From assembly GCA_025454525.1 (NCBI GenBank), contig JALOOG010000022.1:17093-81092 (forward strand): 64,000 nucleotides of DNA, in the 5' to 3' direction. Shown here piece by piece: positions 45,025 to 54,536 of this stretch. A program made the position numbers and the translations under genes. How positions within the stretch are numbered: position 1 is the first letter of the stretch; each line of letters starts with the position of its first letter. The notes under the pieces are model-generated. The model was not told the origin of the DNA. It worked only from the letters and a program-made list of their open reading frames with translations, and ran no database searches. Source of the DNA: Anaerolineae bacterium. Lineage in GTDB: Bacteria > Chloroflexota > Anaerolineae > Aggregatilineales > Phototrophicaceae.

Positions 45025-47169
45025 ATGAAGTTCAGATGGTTTCACCTGATCGTATTGGCTCTATGGGTGGTCGTGGCAGATGTCTCAGTGGCACAGGAGA
45101 CGGAATCCTTCCCTGTCACGATTGAACATCAGTATGGCAGTACGACTATCACCACCGCACCACAGCGCGTTGTTGCGATTGGTTATACCGAACAGGATTT
45201 TTTGTTAGCATTAGGGATCACTCCGGTAGCGGTGCGTTATTGGTATGGGCCAGAAGAAGACACAATCCGTCCTTGGGCCCAACCCTATGTTGAAGGCGAT
45301 GCACCTGTCGTTCTAAATATGCCTTTCGGTAGTCTAAATTACGAGGCCATCCTTGATCTTCAACCAGATCTGATCAGTGCGGTAACAGCAGGCATTACGC
45401 AAGAAGAATATGAACTGTTGTCAGAGATCGCGCCCACCATCACCCAAAGCGCTGATTACATCAATTTCGGGATGCCATGGCAAGAAAGCACGCGCATGAT
45501 CGGAGCGGCGGTTGGGAAAAGTGCGGAAGCTGAAACTTTAGTGACGGAGATTGAGGGATTGTTTACCGAGGCCCGCGAGAAAAACCCACAATTTGCTGGT
45601 AAAAGCATCGCCGTTGCTTACTACTACAGTGACACGTATGGCTTTTACACAGATCAAGACTCACGGGGGCGGTTCTTCACTGAATTAGGCTTTGTTGTGC
45701 CACCTGCGTTAGTTGAGGCCGCCGGAGAATTATTTTATGCGGATGTCAGCACGGAACGGATCGACTTACTGGATCAAGATTTGATTGCGATCGTCAATCT
45801 ACAATTTATTGAAGGGGGACGCGAAACCTTAGAATCCCAACCGCTATTCCGTCAGTTAAAGGCGGTTCAAGAAGGACGAGTGGCGTATTTCACAAATGAG
45901 ATCGAAGATGCGATCGGCTTTAACTCACCTCTAAGCCTTCATTTTGCCTTAGACGGCACGTTACCCGTATTAGAAACCATTTTTCCGCCCGCGATCGTCA
46001 ATGAATTGACCTGTGAATCAGGTTTTCGCCCCTTTGATCATGAAATTTTAGAAGGGGGAGCGATTTGCATCCCAGAAAATCCGCAACGTGTAGTGGCACT
46101 TGATCCGTTTGCTTACGAACTACTGATTCTAAACAATACCCCTCCAGTTGGCGCAGTGGGTTATCTAGAAGCGGTTTATCGTGGCAACTTCCCTTACTTA
46201 GCAGATCGGCTATCAGGTATTGAAAATGTCGGATTTCCACCTAATCCAGAAGCCATTCTCGCGCTCAATCCCGATCTGATCATCGGTAGTTATTTAGAAG
46301 CCGATCTAGTTGAGCAACTTCAAGCGATTGCTCCCACCGTAAATTACATCTCATTCGGTAGCGGTGATTGGAAACGCCCTATGGCCATGGTCGGTGACTT
46401 ACTTGGGTTGACCTCGCTAGTCGATTCATTGATGACAGATTATGAGCAACGGCTTGTTACCTTGTCCGACATGGTAGAAAATCCCGCAGAGATCGAGGTG
46501 TCGATTGTCCGGGTACAACCTGATCGCTTGATGTTAAACCTTGTCAATTCGTTTCCAGCCGTTATCGTGACAGATGCAGGATTTGGCCGTCCAGCATCAC
46601 AGGCCTATTCCGAAGAAGAAGCGACCGAAATTTATGGCAGTGCGATTGGCGCGTTTATCTCGATTGAAGAAATTCAACTCGCGGACGGGGATTATATCTT
46701 TGCGTGGAGCAATCAGGCCAGCGATGAAGATAATGCCGATGCCGATGCGAACTGGGAGGTAGTACAAGCCTCACCCCTATGGAATACACTTTCCGCCGCA
46801 CAAAATGACACCGCTCATCGGGTAGAGGGACATTGGCTAGGGTGGGGTATCTTTGCCGCGCACGGCATCATTGACGATCTGTTTATCTATATTGCGGGGG
46901 TTGATCCGGCCGAAGTCTCGCCTAATCCATTCCTTGACGCTCCGACCGCCGACTCGGCTGCCTTCGCCGCTGCTCCCACACTATTCGAGAGCGTTGAAGA
47001 TCGTGGTGAAACACGCCTTGTACGATCGTTCACGGAAAATCCTGTATGGGGACTATTACTCACTGTTCAGTCAATGCAAATCTGCCGTATGGATATGCTA
47101 GAGCGGTCTGATGATTATTCAGCACGATCTGTCGCTAAACAAGCTGCTAATGCGGTATCTGGCTTATAA
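45025..47169 (+). CDS. tandem-duplicated iron-chelate binding protein (FecB-like x2)
   Basis: 714 aa. Signal peptide (MKFRWFHLIV..., cleaved near SVAQ), then two complete class III periplasmic-binding domains in one chain: domain 1 about 30-325 (TTAPQRVVAIGY, LDLQPDLISAV, SEIAPTI) and domain 2 about 330-640 (CESGFRPFDHE, PENPQRVVALDPFAYEL, LNPDLIIGS, IAPTVNYISF). Family BtuF/FecB/FepB carries ferric siderophores, heme or cobalamin. A 55-residue tail after about 655 matches nothing I know. No lipobox, so it would be soluble or retained by the tail. GGGAGAAG precedes the ATG. First gene of the transporter operon. Confidence 0.88.
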   Translation: MKFRWFHLIVLALWVVVADVSVAQETESFPVTIEHQYGSTTITTAPQRVVAIGYTEQDFLLALGITPVAVRYWYGPEEDTIRPWAQPYVEGDAPVVLNMPFGSLNYEAILDLQPDLISAVTAGITQEEYELLSEIAPTITQSADYINFGMPWQESTRMIGAAVGKSAEAETLVTEIEGLFTEAREKNPQFAGKSIAVAYYYSDTYGFYTDQDSRGRFFTELGFVVPPALVEAAGELFYADVSTERIDLLDQDLIAIVNLQFIEGGRETLESQPLFRQLKAVQEGRVAYFTNEIEDAIGFNSPLSLHFALDGTLPVLETIFPPAIVNELTCESGFRPFDHEILEGGAICIPENPQRVVALDPFAYELLILNNTPPVGAVGYLEAVYRGNFPYLADRLSGIENVGFPPNPEAILALNPDLIIGSYLEADLVEQLQAIAPTVNYISFGSGDWKRPMAMVGDLLGLTSLVDSLMTDYEQRLVTLSDMVENPAEIEVSIVRVQPDRLMLNLVNSFPAVIVTDAGFGRPASQAYSEEEATEIYGSAIGAFISIEEIQLADGDYIFAWSNQASDEDNADADANWEVVQASPLWNTLSAAQNDTAHRVEGHWLGWGIFAAHGIIDDLFIYIAGVDPAEVSPNPFLDAPTADSAAFAAAPTLFESVEDRGETRLVRSFTENPVWGLLLTVQSMQICRMDMLERSDDYSARSVAKQAANAVSGL

Positions 47170-47174
47170 CGCGC

Positions 47175-48218
47175 ATGACAGCTCAGACCCAAACGCTTTC
47201 CCCTAACCCAACACGTATCCTCGGCAGCCGCACTTTGCTGCTGCCGGGGTTAATTGCGTGTGTTGGGCTACTCATCGGGGCTTTACTATGGAGTATTACC
47301 CTTGGTGCAGCAGACATCACGCCAGAGGTCGTCTATGCGTCGCTATTCAATTTTGATGACAGCAATTTTGATCATCTCATCATCCAAACGGTGCGTTTGC
47401 CGCGGGTGTTAGCGGGTGTCATCGTTGGTGCAGCGCTTGCAGTTGCTGGCGCGATCATGCAAGGCCTAACCCGAAACCCTTTAGCAGACAGCGGCATCCT
47501 TGGTATCAATAGTGGTGCATCTTTCGCGGTGGTCATGGCGGTATTCTTGCTTGGCAATCCACCACTTTCGGTGTATGCGCTATTCGGTTTTATCGGGGCA
47601 GGAACAGCGGCCGCTTTGGTATATTTTCTAGGCTCTTTTGGACGTGGGGGCGCAACTCCCCTCAAACTCACCTTAGCGGGGGTGATCTTAACCGCGTTCA
47701 TTTCATCTTTTACCACCGCCATTTTGATCAGCGATCAAGAAACGTTGGATAAAATTCGTTTTTGGACAGCCGGTTCATTAGCCGGACGCGAAATGCCACT
47801 TCTGATACAAACCGCGCCTTATATCCTAATCGGTCTCCTAGGGGCATTGCTTATCAGCCGTCAAATCACCACCATCAGTTTAGGGGATGATGTGGCGAAG
47901 GGGTTAGGACAAAACACCTTATGGGTAAAAGGGCTTGCGGCGGTGATAGTCGTGTTATTAGCGGGGGGGGCGGTCGCCTTAGCCGGCCCGATTGGCTTTG
48001 TCGGGTTAGTCGTGCCACATGTCGCCCGTTTGTTTGTAGGGGTAGATTATCGTTGGATCATCCCCTATTCAGCCCTGATCGGTGGGCTATTAGTGACTCT
48101 GGCTGATGTTGGCTCACGAATCATGATCCGCCCGTTAGAACTCCCTGTAGGCGTGATGATGGCCATGCTTGGTGCGCCGTTTTTCATCTGGCTTGCTCGT
48201 TGGAAGGTAAAGCGCTGA
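47175..48218 (+). CDS. iron-chelate ABC transporter permease 1 (FecCD family)
   Basis: 347 aa, about nine to ten membrane segments. FecCD signatures: VRLPRVLAGVIVGAALAVAG, GAIMQGLTRNPLADSGILGI (GxxxQ..NPLA motif), GGAVALAGPIGFVGLVVPH and a late PLELPVGVMMAMLGAPFF. It forms the membrane channel with the next gene's product. Start at ATG 47175, five bases after the previous stop. The next gene begins in a TGATG overlap. Confidence 0.94.
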   Translation: MTAQTQTLSPNPTRILGSRTLLLPGLIACVGLLIGALLWSITLGAADITPEVVYASLFNFDDSNFDHLIIQTVRLPRVLAGVIVGAALAVAGAIMQGLTRNPLADSGILGINSGASFAVVMAVFLLGNPPLSVYALFGFIGAGTAAALVYFLGSFGRGGATPLKLTLAGVILTAFISSFTTAILISDQETLDKIRFWTAGSLAGREMPLLIQTAPYILIGLLGALLISRQITTISLGDDVAKGLGQNTLWVKGLAAVIVVLLAGGAVALAGPIGFVGLVVPHVARLFVGVDYRWIIPYSALIGGLLVTLADVGSRIMIRPLELPVGVMMAMLGAPFFIWLARWKVKR

Positions 48219-49291
48219 TGAACGTTGGCAGACCCTTAAAATCAACTTGGCTCACATTGCGTTTCCGAAAACTACCCTTCTCTTACCGGATCGATCGGCG
48301 TGTGCCATTGGTCGCATTGTTGTTAATGGCATTTACCTTAATGGTGCTGATTTTTAGCATCAGCTACGGCGCATATGACATTTCACCCTTAGAAGTCATA
48401 CAGACCATCAGCGGCACACTCCCTCAAGATCATCCCGATTATCGCAACTTCAACCTTGTCGTACATACCTTTCGATTACCACGCATTATATTGGCATTTT
48501 TGGTGGGAGCAGCGTTAGCGACTTCTGGTGCGATCATGCAAGGCATCACACGCAATCCCTTAGCAGATCCCTATCTGTTAGGGGTTAGCGGCGGTGCGGC
48601 CTTAGTGGCTGTGGCATTGATCGTTTGGCTAAAAGATTTACCGATCAGTTTACTGCCATGGGGAGCATTCGCTGGGGCGCTTCTCACAGCTGGCACAATT
48701 TACATCTTGGCGCTAAAGCAGGGGAGTAGTAGCCCCGTTCGCCTGATTTTGATCGGCGTTGCGCTAGGGTCAATGATTGGCGCTGTTCTGACCGTCATGT
48801 TGTTGTTTGGGGACATCAACGATGTGCAACAAGCGTATGTGTGGTTGACAGGTAGCGTCTATGGAACTCGTTGGGAGCATGTTCAGGCGTTAAGCGGTTG
48901 GCTCTTGGTCTTTCTGCCCATCGCTTTCTTCATGGCGCGCAGCTTGAACGCCTTGAATTTGGGAGATGAGACAGCTCAAGGGCTTGGGCTACGAGTCGAA
49001 TGGCAACGTGGAGCGCTTTTGATCGTAAGTGTTGCTCTGGCTGCCGCCGCAGTAGCCGTTGCAGGGACAATCGGCTTTGTTGGATTGATCGCCCCGCATG
49101 TCACGCGGCGTTTGGTGGGGCCATCCCATGAAGGCCTTTTACCAGTGAGCGCCTTATTTGGAGGCGCGTTATTGGTGTTAGCAGATTTGATCGGCCGATG
49201 GGTGATTGCACCGGGCGAACTCCCCATCGGCATTATAACCGCCATCGTCGGAGCGCCTTACTTTTTGTATTTGTTATATCGGAGTCGTTAG
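48218..49291 (+). CDS. iron-chelate ABC transporter permease 2 (FecCD family)
   Basis: 357 aa from the ATG that overlaps the preceding stop (TGATG). Same fold as permease 1: FRLPRIILAFLVGAALATSG, GAIMQGITRNPLADPYLLGV, AAVAVAGTIGFVGLIAPHVT and GELPIGIITAIVGAPYF. The two permeases probably make a heterodimer. Upstream in-frame TTG codons overlap the first permease and are unlikely starts. Confidence 0.94.
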   Translation: MNVGRPLKSTWLTLRFRKLPFSYRIDRRVPLVALLLMAFTLMVLIFSISYGAYDISPLEVIQTISGTLPQDHPDYRNFNLVVHTFRLPRIILAFLVGAALATSGAIMQGITRNPLADPYLLGVSGGAALVAVALIVWLKDLPISLLPWGAFAGALLTAGTIYILALKQGSSSPVRLILIGVALGSMIGAVLTVMLLFGDINDVQQAYVWLTGSVYGTRWEHVQALSGWLLVFLPIAFFMARSLNALNLGDETAQGLGLRVEWQRGALLIVSVALAAAAVAVAGTIGFVGLIAPHVTRRLVGPSHEGLLPVSALFGGALLVLADLIGRWVIAPGELPIGIITAIVGAPYFLYLLYRSR

Positions 49292-49300
49292 GGGTCAGCA

Positions 49301-50167
49301 TTGAATAGTTTTATCCATATCGAAAATCTATCCTTGTCTTATGACAATGACCTGATGATCGTGCATCAGCTCAATTTGCAGATCAGCAAAGGGACAATGA
49401 CGGCCTTAGTCGGGCCAAATGGTTGTGGCAAATCGACCTTGTTACGCGGTTTATCACGTCTACTAAAACCCAAACAAGGCGCGGTTTATTTAGATGGGCA
49501 AAACATCCATGCGATGAAGGCACGCGATCTCGCACAACAATTAGGGATTTTGCCTCAATCACCCACCGCACCCGAAGGATTGACGGTGCATGAATTGGTT
49601 GCACAAGGGCGCTATCCTCATCAAAGTTGGTTTCAACAATGGAGTCACAACGATGAACAGATTGTGCAAGAGGCCTTAGTCACCACTAATCTGACCATGT
49701 TTGCCGATCATCCGGTCGATACGCTAAGTGGCGGCCAACGTCAACGTGCATGGGTCGCCATGGCCTTAGCACAACAAACCGATGTGTTGCTCTTAGACGA
49801 ACCCACCACGTATCTTGATCTCGCTTATCAAATGGATGTCCTCGATCTATTGGATGACCTTAATGCCAAAGGACATACGATTATTATGGTGCTACACGAT
49901 CTGAATCAAGCGGCGCGTTACGCCGATACTATTGTAGCGCTCCGGGGTGGGCAGATCGTGGCACAAGGCACTCCCGAACAGGTGATGACCGTTGAAAATA
50001 TCTTGCAAGTGTTCGGATTACAAGCGGAGGTGATGACCGATCCAATCACCGGAACACCGATGTGTGTGCCGATTGGACGACGGGGAAGCCGTCGCAAAAC
50101 CCGTTTAGCGCCTTCCAATGGCAGATACCTGCTAACGCCCGTGATGCACGAATTAGAAAGAAGCTAA
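49301..50167 (+). CDS. iron-chelate ABC transporter ATPase (FecE family)
   Basis: 288 aa, TTG start with AGGGG six bases upstream. Walker [11 protein letters not shown]-loop region [13 protein letters not shown], signature [10 protein letters not shown], Walker [12 protein letters not shown] and H-loop [12 protein letters not shown]. The [12 protein letters not shown] segment is typical of FecE/FhuC/BtuD ATPases. It powers both permeases. The C-terminal 25 residues are Arg/Lys-rich. Confidence 0.95.
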   Translation: MNSFIHIENLSLSYDNDLMIVHQLNLQISKGTMTALVGPNGCGKSTLLRGLSRLLKPKQGAVYLDGQNIHAMKARDLAQQLGILPQSPTAPEGLTVHELVAQGRYPHQSWFQQWSHNDEQIVQEALVTTNLTMFADHPVDTLSGGQRQRAWVAMALAQQTDVLLLDEPTTYLDLAYQMDVLDLLDDLNAKGHTIIMVLHDLNQAARYADTIVALRGGQIVAQGTPEQVMTVENILQVFGLQAEVMTDPITGTPMCVPIGRRGSRRKTRLAPSNGRYLLTPVMHELERS

Positions 50168-50169
50168 AA

Positions 50170-51177
50170 ATGGAAACGGAACAAGTGACCGTTAAAACCT
50201 ATTGCAACGTGTTAGCCTTGGAAAAAGGGCTTGACCCAGTGGGTTATGCGAACGCATTTGACACCCTGATCTTGATGGAAGCGCGCTTGCCATGGAAAAA
50301 AGAAATGTATATGGAAGCCGGAACGCTACCACAGGAAGTGATCGACCTCATTCAAGTGAACCTGAAACGTTATCAAGAGACCGGGATCGTCCCCACCACA
50401 CGCCCTCTTGTCATCGCCCCTGATGAGGAATACTCCCGTGAGGGGTATCGTCGTGTCATCCTCTTTGAGCGTCAAGGAGCGTGTATCGCACAATTCACAC
50501 GGAGCGAATATCTCATGCCAGAGGCAGATATGGGCGCGCTCATTTGGGCGTTGGCCGAACAACGCGACCGTGTAGCGCAGTTCGATGCGTTTCGCGTTGA
50601 AGTCAAACCGGCCGTGCGTGATTTATTAGTTTGTACGCATGGCACAGTAGACGCTGCCTGCGCGAAATTCGGTTATCCCTTATACAATGGCTTGCGCCAA
50701 CACCATGCCAATGACTCGTTAAGAGTCTGGCGGGTGAGTCACTTTGGGGGGCATGTGTTCGCACCTACAATGATGGATATGCCCACCGGACATTATTGGG
50801 CATATGTTGAAGCACCGCAATCCCATCAGATTGTACGACAAACCGGCGATGTTACTGCTTTACGTGGGCATTATCGCGGTTGGGCCGGGTTATCAAACAG
50901 CTTTATGCAAGCGGCCGAGCGTGAATTATGGCAACAATACGGCTGGGATTGGTTCCATTATCCCAAAACAGGCACGATTACCTCCCAAGATCCTTCTACC
51001 GATCATCCGCTGTGGGCAGAAGTTCAGATCACCTTTGAACAACCGGATGGTGTGATCCGCACAGCACAGGGGCGTGTTGAGGTGCAACGTCATATCGAAA
51101 CGATCACCACAACAGGCAATGATCACACTTACAACTACCCACAATATCAGGTAACTCATCTGGAGCTTCTCGCATGA
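50170..51177 (+). CDS. sucrase/ferredoxin-like (Suc_Fer) protein
   Basis: 335 aa from ATG 50170, two bases after the ATPase stop; an upstream in-frame start at 50062 overlaps the ATPase gene and is rejected. The C-terminal half holds the thioredoxin-like ferredoxin fold of the Suc_Fer-like family: LLVCTHGTVDAACAKFGYPL with two Cys residues and VSHFGGHVFAPTMM, with the His-rich loop that together bind a [2Fe-2S] cluster in this family. In iron-uptake operons such proteins may release iron from the imported chelate by reduction; that is inference. The stop overlaps the next start (ATGA). Confidence 0.82.
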   Translation: METEQVTVKTYCNVLALEKGLDPVGYANAFDTLILMEARLPWKKEMYMEAGTLPQEVIDLIQVNLKRYQETGIVPTTRPLVIAPDEEYSREGYRRVILFERQGACIAQFTRSEYLMPEADMGALIWALAEQRDRVAQFDAFRVEVKPAVRDLLVCTHGTVDAACAKFGYPLYNGLRQHHANDSLRVWRVSHFGGHVFAPTMMDMPTGHYWAYVEAPQSHQIVRQTGDVTALRGHYRGWAGLSNSFMQAAERELWQQYGWDWFHYPKTGTITSQDPSTDHPLWAEVQITFEQPDGVIRTAQGRVEVQRHIETITTTGNDHTYNYPQYQVTHLELLA

Positions 51178-52232
51178 AACACAAATTTTTTCTGCTGATC
51201 ATGATCGTTATTTCCCTTTCAACCTCCGTTTACCCACAAGAGGCAGCGGCGTGCGAAAACGGTTTTCGCCCGTATGAACATGCTTTAGGTGAGACTTGTA
51301 TACCAGAAAATCCGCAGCAGGTGGCCTCACTAGACATTACTATCTATGAACTGTTGTTGATAACTGGATCACGCCCCGCCGTACATACCGAAATTCTCAT
51401 CAATGCCTTTTATGAACGCGCTCACCCGGAATTACTTGAAGAAATCCAGAACATAAATGCCGATATTCCCGATATAGGTTTTCCGCCGAATTTTGAAGTT
51501 CTTGCCGAAGCCCAACCCGATCTGATTATTGGTGTAGATGACTTCATTACAGAAGAGGTTTATCCTTTACTTTCGCAAATTGCGCCTACGGTGGTGATCA
51601 GTGTTGATCCCGGCGATTGGCGCGCCCGTGTTGAATTGGCCGGAGATGCGCTTAACATCACCGAACAAGTTGATGAATTACTGGCCACTTATGATGCACG
51701 GGTGGCGGAATTTCAAGAGCTTATCGGTGACGATTTGGCCACCATCGAAATTTCATTGATACGAGTTTTCCCCGGTCAAATCGGCATTATGTTAACCGGT
51801 TCGATTGCTGATCAGGTGATTCGAGAAGTCGGGTTATCACGTCCTGAAGCGCAAGTTCGCGATCTTGATTTTGTCGTAACAGAACTCGGCGGCCGCGCTG
51901 AACTTACCATTTCGCGTGAGGATTTAGGTTTAGCCAATGGGGATATTATTTTCATTTTCGGCGCACCCGATGAACTGATAGATGACCCGCTCTGGCAGCG
52001 TTTAGAAGCGGTACAGAATAACCAATCCTATCCTGTGGGTTACTACTGGTATGTTGATGGGCTGATTTCGGTTCACGATATGTTAGATGATTTGTTTCAG
52101 CATGTAGCGGGAACAAAATCGACTGTGCCGAATCCTTTTGAGGACAGCCTTTTTCCAACCGACCTTGAAACAGAGGAATCCCATATCCCATCATGGGCGC
52201 AACTTTGGTGGCCCCAACCTTCTATCCAATAG
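51174..52232 (+). CDS. second iron-chelate binding protein (FecB-like)
   Basis: 352 aa. Signal peptide ending near YPQEAAA, then one binding domain: CENGFRPYEHA, PENPQQVASLDITIYEL, AQPDLIIGV, LSQIAPTVVISV. It is clearly related to domain 2 of the protein at 45025 (same CE.GFRP(F/Y)(D/E)H and PENPQ(R/Q)VA(S/A)LD openings), so both arose by duplication. No lipobox. The ATGA overlap ties it to the Suc_Fer gene. Last clear gene of the operon. Confidence 0.9.
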   Translation: MKHKFFLLIMIVISLSTSVYPQEAAACENGFRPYEHALGETCIPENPQQVASLDITIYELLLITGSRPAVHTEILINAFYERAHPELLEEIQNINADIPDIGFPPNFEVLAEAQPDLIIGVDDFITEEVYPLLSQIAPTVVISVDPGDWRARVELAGDALNITEQVDELLATYDARVAEFQELIGDDLATIEISLIRVFPGQIGIMLTGSIADQVIREVGLSRPEAQVRDLDFVVTELGGRAELTISREDLGLANGDIIFIFGAPDELIDDPLWQRLEAVQNNQSYPVGYYWYVDGLISVHDMLDDLFQHVAGTKSTVPNPFEDSLFPTDLETEESHIPSWAQLWWPQPSIQ

Positions 52233-52259
52233 CGCCTAGTCTCTTAAGAGGTGGTTAGC

Positions 52260-52574
52260 ATGTGGCGAGACCTATTCGATGAATTGCACTGGTACGACTC
52301 TTCTGGACAGTCCGCACCCTTTGAACCACATTTACCGATGAAACATGAGAAGTATCGCGTTTTTCCAATAGAGCCATTCTCGTTACGCGAGGGATGTGTG
52401 TTACTGATTGCGATCATACACACATTATTACTATTATTTCGACAACCCGTATCATACACTAAATCAGAGCCAACATGCTATGAACAGACCCATACACAGC
52501 TCTCACTACGCGAGATTCGGACTTATCCCTTACATCAACCCGATCAAGAAGCTGGGCGCTTATGGGTCAATTAA
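52260..52574 (+). CDS. small putative membrane protein after the iron operon
   Basis: 104 aa from ATG 52260, with AAGAGGTG seven bases upstream, an excellent ribosome site. One hydrophobic segment (GCVLLIAIIHTLLLLF) about residues 49-64. The remainder is acidic N-terminally and rich in His/Gln. It lies 27 bp after the second binding protein. No known family; another frame overlaps it, so its reality is unsure. From 52575 to 52787 I see no gene apart from a long inverted repeat. Confidence 0.45.
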   Translation: MWRDLFDELHWYDSSGQSAPFEPHLPMKHEKYRVFPIEPFSLREGCVLLIAIIHTLLLLFRQPVSYTKSEPTCYEQTHTQLSLREIRTYPLHQPDQEAGRLWVN

Positions 52575-52710
52575 AATCCACTCTTTTTGCTGTGTACCGT
52601 GCGAGAATTGCGGTAAAATGGGTTTCAGGTATCTAACCTAAAATTTGACCTGCTCACCAATTGTTCAGAACACATCAACTATCAGATCGCGCTAAGAGGA
52701 CATATAGGGT

Positions 52711-52754
52711 TTATCGGTTCAGTGAGGGTAATTTATTATACATTGAACCGATAA
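52711..52754. promoter_or_regulatory. 11-bp inverted repeat upstream of a hydrolase gene
   Basis: TTATCGGTTCA at 52711-52721 and its exact complement TGAACCGATAA at 52744-52754, 22 nt apart, 36 bp before the hydrolase ATG. The spacer holds a TTATACAT -10-like segment, so a protein on these arms could control the promoter. Confidence 0.5.
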
Positions 52755-52790
52755 CTTATTCCGGTATTTTCGATAAAACAAGGTACATTG

Positions 52791-53738
52791 ATGAAACGAA
52801 TCCTACGCCTGCTTGTTGGGTTATGTTTGCTGTTCGTAGTGCTGATCTTTCTTCCTTTTGCGATTCCCATTAATGAAGAGGGGCTTGATCCACAACACTT
52901 AGCCGATGATGCAGATGGAGCTTTTGTCCCATTGCAAGGGGTCAATATTTATTATGAAGATAAAGGACTCTCCGATGCACCGACCATCCTTTTAGTACAT
53001 GGGTTGTTCGGATCAACCGAGACATGGCGTTATAACGTAGCGACTTTAGTTGACAATGGGTATCGTGTCCTCACATATGATCGTCCGGGATTCGGATTAT
53101 CAGACAAAGTAGAGTCGTTTAATTATGCCGTCGATAATCAAGCTGATCTCATGGCGCAATTGCTGGATCACTTAAATATCGAGCGTGCCATTATCATCGG
53201 ACACAGTGCGGGGGGAAATGTAGCGGCGCATTTTGCTATTCGTCATCCCCAACGAGTCATTAAACTAGTGCTGGTGGATGCGGCCATTGTATCAGGCGGC
53301 CCGCCGGCTTTTGTGGGTAGATTTGTCAGTTTGCCTCCTATTTTCCGGTGGGGCCGCATTGGATTACAAGCATATTTCACTCGCAATAATTTTGAAAACA
53401 CCCTGAGAAGTTTCTATTCAGATCCCTCTTTTCTAACCGAGTCCGATTATGCCGTTTACTGGCGGGCTTTTCAGACGGCAGGTTGGGATGTTGGGCTTCT
53501 TGGATTGACTCGTGATAGCGCTGAAAATTTGCTGGACGAAGCGACCATCCGCCAGATCAGCGCCGAAACACTGCTGATTTGGGGGAGTGAAGACACCATC
53601 ACCGCGTTAGATCAAGGAGAAACCTTAGACACATGGATACCACAAAGTACCTTGGTGACGCTACCGAATCTCGGACATCAACCGTTTGAAGAAAACCCAG
53701 AGGCATTTCACCAAACTTTATTGGAATTTTTGAGATGA
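52791..53738 (+). CDS. membrane-anchored alpha/beta-hydrolase
   Basis: 315 aa from ATG 52791. N-terminal membrane anchor (LLVGLCLLFVVLIFLPFAI, residues ~6-25), then an alpha/beta-hydrolase fold: LLVHGLFGSTETW, nucleophile IIGHSAGGN, Asp in WGSEDTIT and His in LGHQPFEE. It resembles haloalkane-dehalogenase/esterase-like enzymes, but the substrate is unknown. The inverted repeat upstream suggests dedicated control. Confidence 0.9.
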   Translation: MKRILRLLVGLCLLFVVLIFLPFAIPINEEGLDPQHLADDADGAFVPLQGVNIYYEDKGLSDAPTILLVHGLFGSTETWRYNVATLVDNGYRVLTYDRPGFGLSDKVESFNYAVDNQADLMAQLLDHLNIERAIIIGHSAGGNVAAHFAIRHPQRVIKLVLVDAAIVSGGPPAFVGRFVSLPPIFRWGRIGLQAYFTRNNFENTLRSFYSDPSFLTESDYAVYWRAFQTAGWDVGLLGLTRDSAENLLDEATIRQISAETLLIWGSEDTITALDQGETLDTWIPQSTLVTLPNLGHQPFEENPEAFHQTLLEFLR

Positions 53739-53785
53739 GCGTGTTTTTGTTACCCGAATTGGAAAGACTAGAGGATTAAATTTTA

Positions 53786-54172
53786 ATGCAATCGAATCGC
53801 CATTTACCCGATTATCTGATGCAATGTCTGCTCTTTATAAAACCGCGCACAACACTAGAATGGCAAGAGGCTTATCAACAGTCTGCGGAACGCGCTTTTA
53901 GTTTCTCACTGATCTTCTCTGGCGTGCGCTGTATTCTTCAATATGCGGTATTACCGTTTATATTGCCGTTACTGGGTATAACGACCGAAGCGACTTTACC
54001 TATTTTGCTTCTCATTAACGGATTAGCCATTACTGCGATCTTTTTTAGCCTTCGCCGTTTCTGGCAAATTGGTTACAAATATCGCTGGCAGTATCTGATT
54101 GTAGCGATCACAGCATTAGGGCTTTTAGTAGCGTTCACCTTGTTTGACATCCAGACCATGTTAGCCGCGTAA
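53786..54172 (+). CDS. three-pass membrane protein
   Basis: 128 aa. Three hydrophobic segments (about 38-60, 68-88, 100-122). No known motif. GAGGA lies nine bases before the ATG. Follows the hydrolase gene by 47 bp and may share its transcript. Confidence 0.72.
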   Translation: MQSNRHLPDYLMQCLLFIKPRTTLEWQEAYQQSAERAFSFSLIFSGVRCILQYAVLPFILPLLGITTEATLPILLLINGLAITAIFFSLRRFWQIGYKYRWQYLIVAITALGLLVAFTLFDIQTMLAA

Positions 54173-54184
54173 TTGATGTTCAGA

Positions 54185-54210
54185 TGCTAGTGATAGACTT
54201 TTCACTAGCA
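54185..54210 (+). terminator. hairpin after the membrane protein gene
   Basis: TGCTAGTGA pairs with TCACTAGCA (9 bp, 8-nt loop), followed by CCTTT. Good stem, weak T tract. Confidence 0.6.
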
Positions 54211-54299
54211 CCTTTGAACATTTCACATCAATTTATAGTAGGTGTCGCAAGCCCCAAAGATAACATGACCACCGTTGTAATCGTGTCTAGTTTGGGGTA

Positions 54300-54371
54300 T
54301 GCCCTCGATAGGACTCGAACCTACGCACAAAGTTTAGGAAACTTCTGCTCTATCCCCTGAGCTACGAGGGC
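54300..54371 (-). tRNA. tRNA-Arg (anticodon CCU)
   Basis: Minus-strand cloverleaf: acceptor GCCCTCG/CGAGGGC, D-arm AGCTCAGGGGATAGAGC, anticodon stem GAAGT/ACTTT with loop TTCCTAA (anticodon CCT in DNA), T-arm GGTTCGAGTCC. CCA is not encoded. It reads the rare Arg codon AGG. Confidence 0.97.
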
Positions 54372-54470
54372 ATTGTTGTCATTATACAAGGAGTCTGTTT
54401 GGTGCGTCAAATCTCATGCGATCCGGATCTTTAGCACCCCTGTTTGGTTACGATTTAATCGGGTCTAAAC

Positions 54471-54498
54471 TTGCAGCGTCCCCTCTGTGTGTTATAAT
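54471..54498 (+). promoter_or_regulatory. promoter of the succinate dehydrogenase operon
   Basis: TTGCAG at 54471-54476 and TATAAT at 54493-54498, spacing 16 bp, 39 bp before the sdhCD start. Close to the sigma-70 consensus. Confidence 0.75.
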
Positions 54499-54536
54499 TT
54501 TCTCAAAGTTTTTTGTTACGTGGGAAGGTAAAAATC

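Noticed and set aside
52408..52641. Second open frame overlapping the small gene at 52260
   Set aside because: No ribosome site and no protein-like pattern; the 52260 frame has a better start.
54300..54371. tRNA-Arg considered as an island attachment site
   Set aside because: No integrase gene nearby and no second copy of the tRNA 3' end was seen in the window.
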